A DNA stretch of 64,000 nucleotides from Candidatus Gastranaerophilales bacterium (GTDB lineage Bacteria > Cyanobacteriota > Vampirovibrionia > Gastranaerophilales > Gastranaerophilaceae), in assembly GCA_947630535.1 (NCBI GenBank), contig CANRHZ010000005.1, forward strand, positions 1 to 64,000. Reading direction: 5' to 3'. The notes beneath the pieces were generated by a model. The model was not told where the DNA came from. It was given only the letters and a program-made list of their open reading frames with translations, and did no database searches. The translations under genes and the position numbers were made by a program. Below, piece after piece: positions 52,876-62,688 of the stretch. How positions within the stretch are numbered: position 1 is the stretch's first letter; each line of letters begins with the position of its first letter.

Positions 52876-54213
52876 ATGCAATTTGGCATTAAAGAAGTAT
52901 TAAAAAATACGCAAGGAACCCTAATTCAAGGGGATATTGAGGATGACATAAGTTTATTTAATATATCATCTGATACAAGAAAAATAGAAAAAGGCGATTT
53001 TTATCTTCCGTTGAGAGGCGAAAATTATGACGGGCATTCTTTCATAGACAGTGCCGTTCAAAAGGGTGCAATAGGGTATTTTACTCAGGATAAAACAAAA
53101 GTAATAAAAGATGCCAAATTTATAATCTATGTTAAAAACACTCTTGTTGCATACCTTAAACTTGCAAAATACATAAGGGATAAAATTAACCCCACGGTTA
53201 TCGCAATTACGGGTTCATCAGGCAAAACAACAGTTAAAGAAATGTTATATAGCGTATTAAATACGACATATAAAACCCATAAGACCATCTTAAATCATAA
53301 CAACGAAATAGGTCTTTGTCAGACAATGTTTCAAATGCCTTGTGACACACAATTTCTTGTGCTTGAGATGGGAATGAGAAATTTGGGAGAGATTGAACTT
53401 TTGTGTAAGTATTCAACCCCTGATATCGGGATAATTACCAATATAGGTACGGCTCATGTTGAACTTTTGGGAAATATTGAAAACATTGCAAGAGCAAAAT
53501 GCGAAATTGCAAGCCATTTGAATAAAAAAGGCCTTTTTGTCGCTCCCGATTGCGATAAAATTAAAAAATTCCTTTCTTATGAAGGAGAAAAAAAATACGT
53601 TTCGATTGATATGTCGGATGATATACAAATTAAAAAGGGTGTTTCATCTTTCAGATATGAAAATGTCGAATATAAACTCTCAATTGAAGGAGAACACAAC
53701 ATCCAAAACGCACTTCTTGTAATTGAGGCTTCAAAAAGGGCAGGGGTCAGCATTGAAAATATTAAAAAAGGGCTTTTTGAATTTAAGCCCATAGAAAAAA
53801 GATGGGAAATATCAAATATTTCAGGAATTGATTTTATAAACGACAGTTATAATGCAAACCCCGAATCAATGAAAGCTGCCATAAAAACCTTTTTATCCGT
53901 TTATAGGCCCCCTCTTGTCCTTGTTCTTGGTGATATGGGAGAACTTGGAAAAGATTCCATAAAATACCACAAAGAAATAGGAGAATTTATTTCTTCATAC
54001 AATAAAAAAGATAGCGGCATAGAACTTTTAACGGTGGGCGAGCTTGCAAGGTTTATCTTAAAAGCTTCAACTTTTGAAGGAAAAAGCTTTAAGACAAATT
54101 TAGATTGTGCAAAGTATATTAAAGAAAACATAAAAGAAGGTACAACCGTTCTTTTAAAAGCATCGAGATTTATGAAATTTGAAGAATTGATTGAGGCGAT
54201 AAAACAACTATGA
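52876..54213 (+). CDS. murF: UDP-N-acetylmuramoyl-tripeptide-D-Ala-D-Ala ligase
   Basis: This 445-residue Mur ligase adds D-Ala-D-Ala to the muramyl tripeptide. The ATP loop is AITGSSGKTTVKEML, the Mur motif NEIGLCQTMFQM is seen, and NDSYNANPESMKAAI marks the C-terminal domain. It is the first of a murF-mraY-murD-ftsW-murG run in which genes overlap by 4-29 bases. Confidence 0.97.
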   Translation: MQFGIKEVLKNTQGTLIQGDIEDDISLFNISSDTRKIEKGDFYLPLRGENYDGHSFIDSAVQKGAIGYFTQDKTKVIKDAKFIIYVKNTLVAYLKLAKYIRDKINPTVIAITGSSGKTTVKEMLYSVLNTTYKTHKTILNHNNEIGLCQTMFQMPCDTQFLVLEMGMRNLGEIELLCKYSTPDIGIITNIGTAHVELLGNIENIARAKCEIASHLNKKGLFVAPDCDKIKKFLSYEGEKKYVSIDMSDDIQIKKGVSSFRYENVEYKLSIEGEHNIQNALLVIEASKRAGVSIENIKKGLFEFKPIEKRWEISNISGIDFINDSYNANPESMKAAIKTFLSVYRPPLVLVLGDMGELGKDSIKYHKEIGEFISSYNKKDSGIELLTVGELARFILKASTFEGKSFKTNLDCAKYIKENIKEGTTVLLKASRFMKFEELIEAIKQL

Positions 54214-55187
54214 TAATGATGGCAGTGTCAGCTTTGATAACAATTACCCTGTGTCTTTTGTTCGGGGTTCCTTACCTTGAATTTATGAAAAAAAAGACAT
54301 ACGAACAGTATATAAGAGAAGAAGTTCAAATGCTTCATGCAAAGAAAAATAAAACTCCTACCACAGGCGGTGTTTTTATTGTTCTTTCAATAATTTTTGG
54401 TTCTTTAATTGCGCTATTTATGGCGCAGGAACTTTCCACAAGGGCAATTATTGTTCTTATGACCCTGATTTTTTATATGTTTACGGGCTTTGAAGATGAT
54501 ATAAAAAAGATTAAAGGGAAACAAAACGAAGGTTTAAGCCCGAGGGCTAAACTTGCGCTCCAAATTGCAGTTTCCATGCTTCCTTCTTTCTATTTGATTT
54601 TTCAAAATCAGGCTCAATTAACCCTTTTTGGGCTCCATATAGAGCTTGGATATCTTTATCCTCTTTTTGCGGTTTTTATGATTGTAGGTTCATCCAATGC
54701 GCTTAATTTGACTGACGGGCTTGACGGGCTTGCATCGGGAACTTCATTTTTTGCATTTTTAGCATGTGCAATTATATGTCATATCGGGGGATATAACGAT
54801 ATTGCAATAATTTCAATCTCAGCCTCATTTGCCTGTCTTGGATTTTTATACTTTAACAAATACCCCGCTAAAATATTTATGGGCGATACAGGCTCTCTTG
54901 CGCTCGGCGGAATGCTTGCTACAATTGCAATTATGGGCAAGTTTGAACTCTGGCTCATCCCTATTGCCTTTATTTTTATATCGGAAACTCTATCCGTTAT
55001 GTTACAGGTTGCAAGTTTTAAATTAACCGGAAAGAGGATATTTAAAATGAGCCCTATTCACCACCACTTCGAATTATCGGGGTGGAGCGAAAAAAAGATA
55101 GTGGCAGTTTTTTGTATGTTAGCTTTAATTACGGGTGCTGCCGCTATTTGGGGGTATATAGTTCAAAAAACACTGTATGGCGGTTAA
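54210..55187 (+). CDS. mraY: Phospho-N-acetylmuramoyl-pentapeptide transferase
   Basis: This 325-residue membrane enzyme of about ten helices forms lipid I on undecaprenyl phosphate. Family marks are KKNKTPTTGGVF, FEDDIKKIKGKQNEGLSPRAKL, ALNLTDGLDGLASG, FMGDTGSLALGG and the histidine loop MSPIHHHFELSGWSE. It overlaps murF by four bases and murD by 11. Confidence 0.97.
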   Translation: MIMMAVSALITITLCLLFGVPYLEFMKKKTYEQYIREEVQMLHAKKNKTPTTGGVFIVLSIIFGSLIALFMAQELSTRAIIVLMTLIFYMFTGFEDDIKKIKGKQNEGLSPRAKLALQIAVSMLPSFYLIFQNQAQLTLFGLHIELGYLYPLFAVFMIVGSSNALNLTDGLDGLASGTSFFAFLACAIICHIGGYNDIAIISISASFACLGFLYFNKYPAKIFMGDTGSLALGGMLATIAIMGKFELWLIPIAFIFISETLSVMLQVASFKLTGKRIFKMSPIHHHFELSGWSEKKIVAVFCMLALITGAAAIWGYIVQKTLYGG

Positions 55188-56535
55188 AAAAATGGATTTA
55201 AAGAATAAAAAAGTTTTATTATTGGGTTATTCCCTCACGGCAAGAAAAAGTGCACCGTACTTTATTAAGCGGGGTGCAAACGTTTATATTTCAGAATATA
55301 ATAGTGAGCCAAACGATAAAAAAGAATTAAATGAACTTTTGGCTCTTGGCTTGAAGGTTGAATTTAACGGACATAGCGACGAATTTATAAAAGATGCCGA
55401 TTTGTGTATAATATCCCCCTCTATAAAGGATAGTTCGCCCGTTTTATCCAAAATAAAGTGTCCTATTTATTCTGATATTGAATTTGTCGGATGCAGCTTA
55501 AATTACCACGATAGAATGGTTCTTGTAACGGGGACAAACGGTAAAACCACAACCACGATGCTGACTTCTCATGTTTTATCGAAAAAATTCAATGCCCCTT
55601 ATACGGGAAATGTCGGCGTTCCGCCTTTATATGTACTAAAAGATGAAACTCCCGATTATCTTGTCGTTGAGGCAAGTTCATATCAATTGCATTATTCAAA
55701 AAATTTGAAATGCAAAATATCAATCTTATGCAACATTACTCCCGACCATATTTCATGGCACAATGGCATGGAAGGGTATATAAAAGATAAAACGGACATT
55801 TTAAAAAGAGCAAATAAAGATTCATACGTTGTTTTAAATTATGATGACCCTTACACCAAAACATTTAAAGACGACATAAAAGCAAACATATTCTACTTTT
55901 CTCTAAATAAAATAAATGAAAAAAATGTCTGCTATCTGCATCACAACTCAATTTATTTCGGTGAAGAAAAAATTATTGATACAAACGAGATAAATATGGC
56001 GGGAAACCATAACTATCAAAATGTTATGTGTGCAATTATCGCATCTAAAATACTCAATATGGATAATGATACCGTAAAAAACGCAATAAAGGAATTTAAA
56101 AGCCCCTCTCACAGGCTTGAATTTATAACAAAAATAAATAACACAAGCTATTATAACGATTCAAAAGCAACAAACCCCGAAGCCTCAAACGTGGCAATAA
56201 ATTCTTTTCCGAACAAAAAAGTTAATTTAATTGCCGGCGGAAGGGATAAAAACACTCCCTTGGATGAATTTGTCGGGTATATTAAAAACAGGATAAATAA
56301 AGTCGTTTTAATAGGTGAAGCCAAAGAAAGATTTAAAATTGCCTTGAATAATGTCGGATTTAACAATGTGGTTTATAAAGACACACTGAATGATGCAATT
56401 GATGAGGCTTCTAATGATGGCCCCGATATTGTTTTGTTTTCACCGGCATGTGCAAGTTTTGATATGTTTGAAAATTTTGAAGTAAGAGGAGAAAAATTCA
56501 GAGAATATGTCCTACAGAAAAGAATTGCCGAATAA
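55177..56535 (+). CDS. murD: UDP-N-acetylmuramoylalanine-D-glutamate ligase
   Basis: This 452-residue cytoplasmic Mur ligase adds D-Glu. The ATP loop is VTGTNGKTTTTML, SSYQLHYSKNLK and NITPDHISWHNGMEGYIKDK are MurD blocks, and FSPACASFDMFENFEVRGEKF ends it. The ATG at 55192 is an alternative start. Confidence 0.96.
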   Translation: MAVKKMDLKNKKVLLLGYSLTARKSAPYFIKRGANVYISEYNSEPNDKKELNELLALGLKVEFNGHSDEFIKDADLCIISPSIKDSSPVLSKIKCPIYSDIEFVGCSLNYHDRMVLVTGTNGKTTTTMLTSHVLSKKFNAPYTGNVGVPPLYVLKDETPDYLVVEASSYQLHYSKNLKCKISILCNITPDHISWHNGMEGYIKDKTDILKRANKDSYVVLNYDDPYTKTFKDDIKANIFYFSLNKINEKNVCYLHHNSIYFGEEKIIDTNEINMAGNHNYQNVMCAIIASKILNMDNDTVKNAIKEFKSPSHRLEFITKINNTSYYNDSKATNPEASNVAINSFPNKKVNLIAGGRDKNTPLDEFVGYIKNRINKVVLIGEAKERFKIALNNVGFNNVVYKDTLNDAIDEASNDGPDIVLFSPACASFDMFENFEVRGEKFREYVLQKRIAE

Positions 56536-57676
56536 TTTCACGGAGGAGGACGGTTATATAATATCTCCTCCGGACAGAACGCTTGTAATTATTACGATTT
56601 TTCTTGTAATAATAGGTATTATGGCAATTTTTTCGGCGGGCTCATCCAAAGCAATAGCAGAAAACCTTTCCCCCCTTCATTTTACGATAAGGCAGTTAAT
56701 CTGGCTTGTGGGCGGAATTATCGGTGCGGGTTTTTTAACAAGGTATGATTATAAAAAACTAAAAAAATACTCTCTAACCCTTCCGATTATTGTGATTGTT
56801 TTGCTTGCGCTTGTTCAATTTACCCAATTCGGGCTCACTGTAAACGGAGCAAAAAGGTGGTTTGTTTGCGGGCCCTTGCAATTTCAGCCTTCAGAGTTTG
56901 CAAAACCCGCCGTAATATTAATGTTTGCAACCATATTTTCAAAAAATATATCGCTTTTTGACCCCAAAAAATTTCCACACTACATTCTGTTTGGAATAAT
57001 GCTTCTTTTTATATATAAACAACCCAACTTATCAATGATAATCCTTCTTTTGATGACAACCATTTCCATAATGTATATGTCGGGCGGCGCATCCTTAAAA
57101 CAGATACTATTCTCCGTTGCGGGATTTTCTTTTTTAGCAAGTATGTTCATAAAAGACTACCAAAAACAAAGGATTTTAGTCTGGCTTGACCCCAATAAAG
57201 ACCCCTTAAATGCGGGTTACAACATAATTCAATCTTTAATTGCCTTTGCTTCGGGCGGATTTTTCGGGGTCGGATACGGAAATTCAAAGCAGAAACTTTC
57301 ATGGCTTCCCGAGGGGCATACGGACTTTATATTTGCCGTTATAGCTGAGGAGGTTGGCTTTTTGGGGTGTTTTTTCATAATTTGCCTTTTTGCAATGTTT
57401 GTTCAAAGGGGGTTTGTTATAGCAACAAGAAGTCCCGATTTATTCGGTAAATTGGTTAGTATGGGTATAACATTTTCAATAGGATTTCAGGCATTAATGA
57501 ATATGTCAGTTGCAAGTTCGGCAGTTCCCGCAACGGGTATTCCGCTTCCCTTTATAAGTTACGGCGGAAGCTCACTTTTTATTTCTTTATGTATGCTTGG
57601 GGTTCTTTTAAATATATCTAAAAAAAGAGTACAAAGGATAAGACCATACAATGAACAAAGATATTACAACAACTAA
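56507..57676 (+). CDS. ftsW: Cell-division lipid II polymerase FtsW (SEDS)
   Basis: This 389-residue SEDS protein of about ten membrane helices polymerises glycan strands at the septum. Marks are the early GIMAIFSAGSSKAI, GAKRWFVCGPLQFQPSEFAKPA, LPEGHTDFIFAVIAEEVGFLG and STAVPATGIPLPFISYGGSSLF-like blocks. Its place between murD and murG favours FtsW over RodA. It overlaps murD by 29 bases. Confidence 0.93.
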   Translation: MSYRKELPNNFTEEDGYIISPPDRTLVIITIFLVIIGIMAIFSAGSSKAIAENLSPLHFTIRQLIWLVGGIIGAGFLTRYDYKKLKKYSLTLPIIVIVLLALVQFTQFGLTVNGAKRWFVCGPLQFQPSEFAKPAVILMFATIFSKNISLFDPKKFPHYILFGIMLLFIYKQPNLSMIILLLMTTISIMYMSGGASLKQILFSVAGFSFLASMFIKDYQKQRILVWLDPNKDPLNAGYNIIQSLIAFASGGFFGVGYGNSKQKLSWLPEGHTDFIFAVIAEEVGFLGCFFIICLFAMFVQRGFVIATRSPDLFGKLVSMGITFSIGFQALMNMSVASSAVPATGIPLPFISYGGSSLFISLCMLGVLLNISKKRVQRIRPYNEQRYYNN

Positions 57677-58760
57677 ATTTTTTATAACCGGCGGAGGAAC
57701 GGGCGGGCACATTTATCCTGCCATTTCCGTTATAGAGGAACTTATAAAAAGGGGTGCAAAACGTGAAAATATATTTTATATAGGAAACAAAAATAACCCC
57801 GAATATAAAATTTCAAAAGATAAAAATTACAACTTTTTATCGGTTGAGATTTTCGGAATGCCGAGAAAATTGACCTTAAGATTTATAAAATGGGTGTTTT
57901 ACCTTTTGATATCTTCAATTAAATCCTGTCTTTACCTTTTAAAATATAAACCGGATGTTGTCTTTGCAACGGGGGGATATGTTTGTGCGCCCACACTTTT
58001 TGTTTCTAAACTGTTTAAGGTCCCCTATGTTTTACATGATTCAGACTGTTTCCCCGGTATTGTGACAAGAAGTTTTTCATCCTGTGCAAAAGGGGTTAAC
58101 CTTGCGTTTTATGATGCAAAAAAATATATAAAATCAAAAAATATCCATAACTACAATAACCCCGTTCGGGCAGATTTCTTTGAAACCTCAAAAGAGGATG
58201 CAAGAAAAATTCTAAATATCAATGATGAATTTTTGATACTTATAATGGGGGGTTCTCAGGGGGCAAAATCCATAAACGAGGCTGCCATTGATTTTATAAA
58301 CGAATATAAAGAAAGGTCTGATATAAAAATTATTCTTCAAACGGGAAGAAAAAATTATGAAGATGTTATAAAAAATATTAAAATTCCCTCCAATACAAGA
58401 ATTGAGCCTTACTTTGATAAAATGGCGCTTCCTATACTGGCAGCGGATTTAATAGTGTCAAGGGCAGGCTCTATCAGTATTTCAGAAATTTTATCGGCAA
58501 AAACTCCTTCCATTCTTGTTCCGTACCCCTATGCCGCAGCAGACCACCAGCGAATAAACGCAAAGTCAATCAAAGATAAAAATGCAGCTCTTTATTTAGA
58601 AGATGAAGATTTAAAAAAGGGTGCTCTTAAAAATTTAATTAAAGAACTTATGGAAAATAAAGAAGAATACGAACAAATCAAAAAAAACGCATCCGATTTG
58701 GGTAAAGATTTCCACCTTGCAACGGAAAAAATCACGGATTTATTATTGAGCGCCCTATAG
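57651..58760 (+). CDS. murG: Undecaprenyl-PP-MurNAc-pentapeptide GlcNAc transferase
   Basis: This 369-residue GT28 enzyme makes lipid II. The N-terminal GGGTGGHIYPAI motif, ATGGYVCAPTLF, IMGGSQGAKSINEA and RAGSISISEI are family hallmarks. It overlaps ftsW by 26 bases. murC and murB, often next, are not here; folC follows instead. Confidence 0.97.
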   Translation: MNKDITTTKFFITGGGTGGHIYPAISVIEELIKRGAKRENIFYIGNKNNPEYKISKDKNYNFLSVEIFGMPRKLTLRFIKWVFYLLISSIKSCLYLLKYKPDVVFATGGYVCAPTLFVSKLFKVPYVLHDSDCFPGIVTRSFSSCAKGVNLAFYDAKKYIKSKNIHNYNNPVRADFFETSKEDARKILNINDEFLILIMGGSQGAKSINEAAIDFINEYKERSDIKIILQTGRKNYEDVIKNIKIPSNTRIEPYFDKMALPILAADLIVSRAGSISISEILSAKTPSILVPYPYAAADHQRINAKSIKDKNAALYLEDEDLKKGALKNLIKELMENKEEYEQIKKNASDLGKDFHLATEKITDLLLSAL

Positions 58761-58771
58761 GAAATATTACT

Positions 58772-59962
58772 ATGGTTCAATTAAGGAGCAAGGACAAGTT
58801 TAAAATTGACTTAGGGCTTGACAGAGTAAAAAAAGTTTTAGCCCTGTTTGATAACCCGCAAGATAAAGTTAAATATATTCATATAGCGGGAACAAACGGC
58901 AAAGGTTCCGTTTGTGCCATACTGGAAGCGATTTTAATTCAGGATAAAAGAAAAAAAATAGGAAAGTATACAAGCCCCCACCTTTTTAATTATACGGAAA
59001 GATTTTCAATAGACGGAGTTAACATTAAAGAGGATGAATTTAATTCTTTAGTTGAAAGGGTGGATAGTGTTGCCAATTCTAACGGTATAAATTTGACCGA
59101 ATTTGAAATTTTAACCGTCGTTTGCTTTATATATTTTGCCAAAAACAATGTCGATATAGGGATTTTAGAAACGGGGCTTGGCGGAAGATTGGATGCAACA
59201 AACGTAGTCGTTCCTATTTGTTCTGTAATTACTTCAATTTCATACGACCATAAAGAAATTTTAGGAGATACAATTGAAAAAATTTCTTATGAAAAGGCGG
59301 GCATATTAAAAAAAGGTGTGAAGTGCGTATTTTTAAAAGAAAACAGGGGGTATGAAACTTTATTAAAGGAAGCTCAAAAAAAAGGTGCCATTTTAATTAA
59401 TGATAATATAGAGCTTAGTGTTGAAAATGGTTTTGCAACAATAAACAATAAAAAAATTCCTTTTAATTTAAGAGGGGACTTTCAAAAAGAAAACCTGAAA
59501 CTTGCACTTTTAGCACTCGATGCGCTTGAGTATAAAATACCTTTCAAAACAATAGAAGATGCCCTAAAAAAAGTCAGGTGGAAATTCAGGATGGAAGAAT
59601 TAAATAAAGATAATCAAAAAGTTCTGGTTGATAGCTGCCATAATCCTGATGGTGCAAGGGTTTTAGATGAATACATAAATAAATACCACAAAAGAGAAAA
59701 AATAAAATTTATATATGGAACACTTTCAAATAAAGACTATAAAAGCGTTTTAGATATTTTATATAAAAAAGAGTATGACTTTTGTTTTTATGAATTTGAT
59801 TATCCAAACTCTCTAAAGTATGAAGGATTGGGAGAATACAAAAATAAGTTAAGAAAAATTACTAATCCTGTTTCAGAAATAAAAAAGGGTGGCTTTGATT
59901 TAGTTATATTGTGCGGTTCAATTTATATGCTCGGGGAAATATTTTCTAATACCTGCAAATAG
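58772..59962 (+). CDS. folC: Folylpolyglutamate / dihydrofolate synthase
   Basis: This 396-residue Mur-ligase-like enzyme adds glutamate to dihydropteroate or folates. The ATP loop is IAGTNGKGSVCAIL, and KYTSPHLFNYTERF, GLGGRLDATNVV and LVDSCHNPDGARVL follow. It comes 11 bases after murG, probably in the same unit. Confidence 0.94.
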   Translation: MVQLRSKDKFKIDLGLDRVKKVLALFDNPQDKVKYIHIAGTNGKGSVCAILEAILIQDKRKKIGKYTSPHLFNYTERFSIDGVNIKEDEFNSLVERVDSVANSNGINLTEFEILTVVCFIYFAKNNVDIGILETGLGGRLDATNVVVPICSVITSISYDHKEILGDTIEKISYEKAGILKKGVKCVFLKENRGYETLLKEAQKKGAILINDNIELSVENGFATINNKKIPFNLRGDFQKENLKLALLALDALEYKIPFKTIEDALKKVRWKFRMEELNKDNQKVLVDSCHNPDGARVLDEYINKYHKREKIKFIYGTLSNKDYKSVLDILYKKEYDFCFYEFDYPNSLKYEGLGEYKNKLRKITNPVSEIKKGGFDLVILCGSIYMLGEIFSNTCK

Positions 59963-60013
59963 GCAAAAAAAAATATTCAAGGGTTTTAAAAAAATAAAAA
60001 AGGTATAAAAACT

Positions 60014-61702
60014 ATGAAAATTTCTCCTATTAGATACAATCCATATTCCAATTTCATAAACTATAAAAAGCAAAATAAATTGCACAATAGCCCTCTTATA
60101 AACCAAAATAAAGAACTTCCCGTAAAAAACGATTTAATGCTTGCTTTTTGCGGAGGACAAAGCCTTAATCTTGCCCAAACTAAAAAACAAATTGATAAAT
60201 TCGGCAAATATCCTGACGGCATTAAAGAATTAATAGAAAAAGAACTTGAAAATTCTAACCCCGAAAATAAAACCTTAATTGATATACATAAAGAAAAATA
60301 TAAAAAACTTTTAGAGTTTGAAACCTTAGATGATATTAAAAAGGCATATCCTGAATTTAGGGATGTTTTATCTGACAGTGAAATTGAGTATCAGGAAAAT
60401 TCTTTTATAGGGGATGTTAAAAGAGGAGAAATTGAATACTTTGATCCCGATATTGATTTATCCGTTCAGTTAATTCAACTGTATTATGGCGAAGGGTTTT
60501 CCCTTACAGACCTTAAAAATCAATTTGCGGGAAAAAATATATATCGGGCATTTGAAAAATTAAACATACCAAGGCTCAATAGACTGTATGGAAATTACCT
60601 CAAACTTTCGGATAAAAACTATAACGAAAGATTTACCAAAAGCCTGTCTGAAAAATTAAAGGAAGTAAAAGCTTCAAAAATTGAAAGACAAGAAGGGGTA
60701 TACATTCCAAAAGGGCCTTTAAGCGAGGAACATAAAGCAAAAATTTCAAACGGTCTAAAGAAATTTTATACGGAACACCCCGACAGACTGTCCGATATGT
60801 CTAAAAGACAAATTGAATATTTTATGAACAACCCCGAAGAAAGGGAAAAATTTTCTCAGGTTCTTTTGAGAGCATGGGATTACAAAGAAGCCGATTCTGT
60901 TAAAAGGGCACTTAGTAAATTTATGGGGGCAAAAAATCTTAATAATGATGAGCTTGCCAGAATATGTGTCGGCGAAAATAAGAAATTGAAAGATTTTTGG
61001 AATAAAAATCCATGGGCAAAAGATAAATTTTCACACTGTATGAAAAAATCATGGCAAAGGCAAAGTGAACTGGGTGAAATGGACGCTATATATGAACCTG
61101 TTTATTATTTGCAATGGCTTCCCGATGAAATAAAACATAAAGTTGCAGAGCAACATAAAAATGTAATTAGTGCATCAAATTTAAACAGAACTATGACAAC
61201 CGCCATGCTTGACCCAAGAGATATTGAAAGAACCGGAGCGCTCACCAGACAGACAAATACAATGAAACAAGCAGTACGGTGTGCGGTAGACTATTTGAAT
61301 GCTAACGAAAATGTTGCTTCAAGTGTTATAGACGCTACGCTGCTTGCATTTTTTATGGGATTTGAAGAATTTGAAAAAATTGCAACCGAAAGAAATTCAA
61401 AAGAGGATTTGGAAGCGTATAAATTATATACGACATACTTTTTGCACAAGCTAAAAGACGAAATTAACGCCGGTGACGGGGTATTGTACGGAGCAAGCGC
61501 TCAAAAACTTTATTTTGATATGTCAAAACAAATGATGAGTTTGGGAGATTTAGAATGCTTACATTGTATTGATAAATCAATGAATAGGGCATATAAAATT
61601 TTGAAGAAATCGGATAATAAGACAAAAAGTAATATTATAAACGGGCATGTAAGAAATTTGCTAAATAAGGTGAATAAGAATGCAACAAAGGCGGAAGAAT
61701 AA
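60014..61702 (+). CDS. Large lineage-restricted protein with NUMOD3-like motif
   Basis: This protein of 562 residues starts MKISPIRYNPYSNFINYKKQ, a short hydrophilic N-terminus of the type seen in many orphan proteins of this lineage (compare MQISFRANIPK at 15906). No signal peptide or membrane helix is seen. Around 245-300, GPLSEEHKAKISNGLKKFY looks like a NUMOD3 DNA-binding box, and similar K-x-W-type units recur (LRAWDYKEADSVKRALSKFMG, KKSWQRQSE). The C-terminal ~200 residues are helical without a known motif. Function is unknown; a DNA-binding role is only suggested. Confidence 0.7.
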   Translation: MKISPIRYNPYSNFINYKKQNKLHNSPLINQNKELPVKNDLMLAFCGGQSLNLAQTKKQIDKFGKYPDGIKELIEKELENSNPENKTLIDIHKEKYKKLLEFETLDDIKKAYPEFRDVLSDSEIEYQENSFIGDVKRGEIEYFDPDIDLSVQLIQLYYGEGFSLTDLKNQFAGKNIYRAFEKLNIPRLNRLYGNYLKLSDKNYNERFTKSLSEKLKEVKASKIERQEGVYIPKGPLSEEHKAKISNGLKKFYTEHPDRLSDMSKRQIEYFMNNPEEREKFSQVLLRAWDYKEADSVKRALSKFMGAKNLNNDELARICVGENKKLKDFWNKNPWAKDKFSHCMKKSWQRQSELGEMDAIYEPVYYLQWLPDEIKHKVAEQHKNVISASNLNRTMTTAMLDPRDIERTGALTRQTNTMKQAVRCAVDYLNANENVASSVIDATLLAFFMGFEEFEKIATERNSKEDLEAYKLYTTYFLHKLKDEINAGDGVLYGASAQKLYFDMSKQMMSLGDLECLHCIDKSMNRAYKILKKSDNKTKSNIINGHVRNLLNKVNKNATKAEE

Positions 61703-61717
61703 TTTCTCCCGCCTTTT
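61687..61717 (+). terminator. Terminator overlapping the stop of the 562-residue gene
   Basis: AAAGGCGG ... CCCGCCTTTTT pairs around AAGAATAATTTCT. The last codons and stop lie in the stem-loop. Confidence 0.85.
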
Positions 61718-61733
61718 TATATTTTAAAATTAA

Positions 61734-62207
61734 TTAGTATTTAACGGTATTTTTTAACTGTGTAAAATCGTCCGCTGCGTTTTTCTTTATCGTGTTTAAG
61801 TCCTCTTTTGCTTGTCTTTGAATAACTTGAACACCTTCTTTTGAAGATTTAATATTTTCTTTTATTTGTTGCTTTTTCGCTTCGTTTTGTTTTTGTAATT
61901 CTAATTTTTTTTGATTGTAGTTTTCCTGTTGTTTTTTGTACTGTGACTGTTGTTCGTTTATTTTGTTTTGAATTTGTTCTCTTTTTTGTTGAAGCGCTTC
62001 TTTGTTTTGTGCTTTTGCATTTTCATAAGCCCGTTGTCTTTCTTGTCTTGCTTGTTGATATGCATTTTGGCCTGCCTGACTTTCAAGTTTGGCTTTGTCA
62101 ATCATTTGGGTGAACGGAACCATTTGTTTTGTTTGAACCTGAGTTTCTGCTGCTATTGCAGGGGCAACAACTAATGTAAGTGCAATTAAAAATAAAGCTT
62201 TTTTCAT
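61734..62207 (-). CDS. Secreted Gln/Lys-rich coiled-coil protein
   Basis: This 157-residue protein has a clear signal peptide (MKKALFLIALTLVVAPAIAA), after which nearly all is one Gln/Lys/Glu-rich helix (QQARQERQRAYENAKAQNKE, NEQQSQYKKQQENYNQKK), a predicted coiled coil. Its periplasmic role could be structural. GGAG precedes the ATG. No partner gene is adjacent. Confidence 0.75.
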   Translation of the reverse strand: MKKALFLIALTLVVAPAIAAETQVQTKQMVPFTQMIDKAKLESQAGQNAYQQARQERQRAYENAKAQNKEALQQKREQIQNKINEQQSQYKKQQENYNQKKLELQKQNEAKKQQIKENIKSSKEGVQVIQRQAKEDLNTIKKNAADDFTQLKNTVKY

Positions 62208-62480
62208 TTTTTAACTCCTTTTTTGGATTTTAATCTTAATTATATAACTTTTTAGTAACTGTTATTTATCCCGTTGTTTATTATCCTTTAGGATTAAAAG
62301 TTTTTTGAATTTTTAATTTTGTTGATGCAATTTTAAAAAGATTGGATATGGTTTTGCATGAAGTTTTAACGCATGGTTTTGGAAATTACGCTTAGAAAAA
62401 CTTTAGTGTGGCTTTTTTTATTCCACCTCTTTTTCGTTTTTGCCTGCTTTGTTGAAGTATGGGCTCAAACTTTGAAAGTT

Positions 62481-62553
62481 TGGGCTTGGTGGGACTCGAA
62501 CCCACGACCAAAAGATTAAGAGTCTCCTGCGCTACCAACTGCGCCACAAGCCC
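62481..62553 (-). tRNA. tRNA-Lys(CTT)
   Basis: On the minus strand the acceptor GGGCTTG pairs with CAAGCCC and the discriminator is A. The anticodon loop CTCTTAA carries CTT, and the T-arm is GTGGG-TTCGAGT-CCCAC. The upstream part 62208-62480 shows no gene. Confidence 0.96.
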
Positions 62554-62577
62554 AAATATTTAATCCAATGTGCGAAA

Positions 62578-62648
62578 CTCCCGGAGATGGATTCGAACCA
62601 CCGTAAATAGATCCAGAGTCTATTGTCCTGCCGCTAGACGATCCGGGA
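62578..62648 (-). tRNA. tRNA-Gln(CTG)
   Basis: On the minus strand the acceptor TCCCGGA pairs perfectly with TCCGGGA and the discriminator is G. The anticodon stem ATAGA/TCTAT has the loop CTCTGGA (CTG). It is 24 bases upstream of tRNA-Lys, so probably one transcript. Confidence 0.95.
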
Positions 62649-62688
62649 CTATATCTAAATTCTACTATTAAAAAATTTAATTGTAAAA

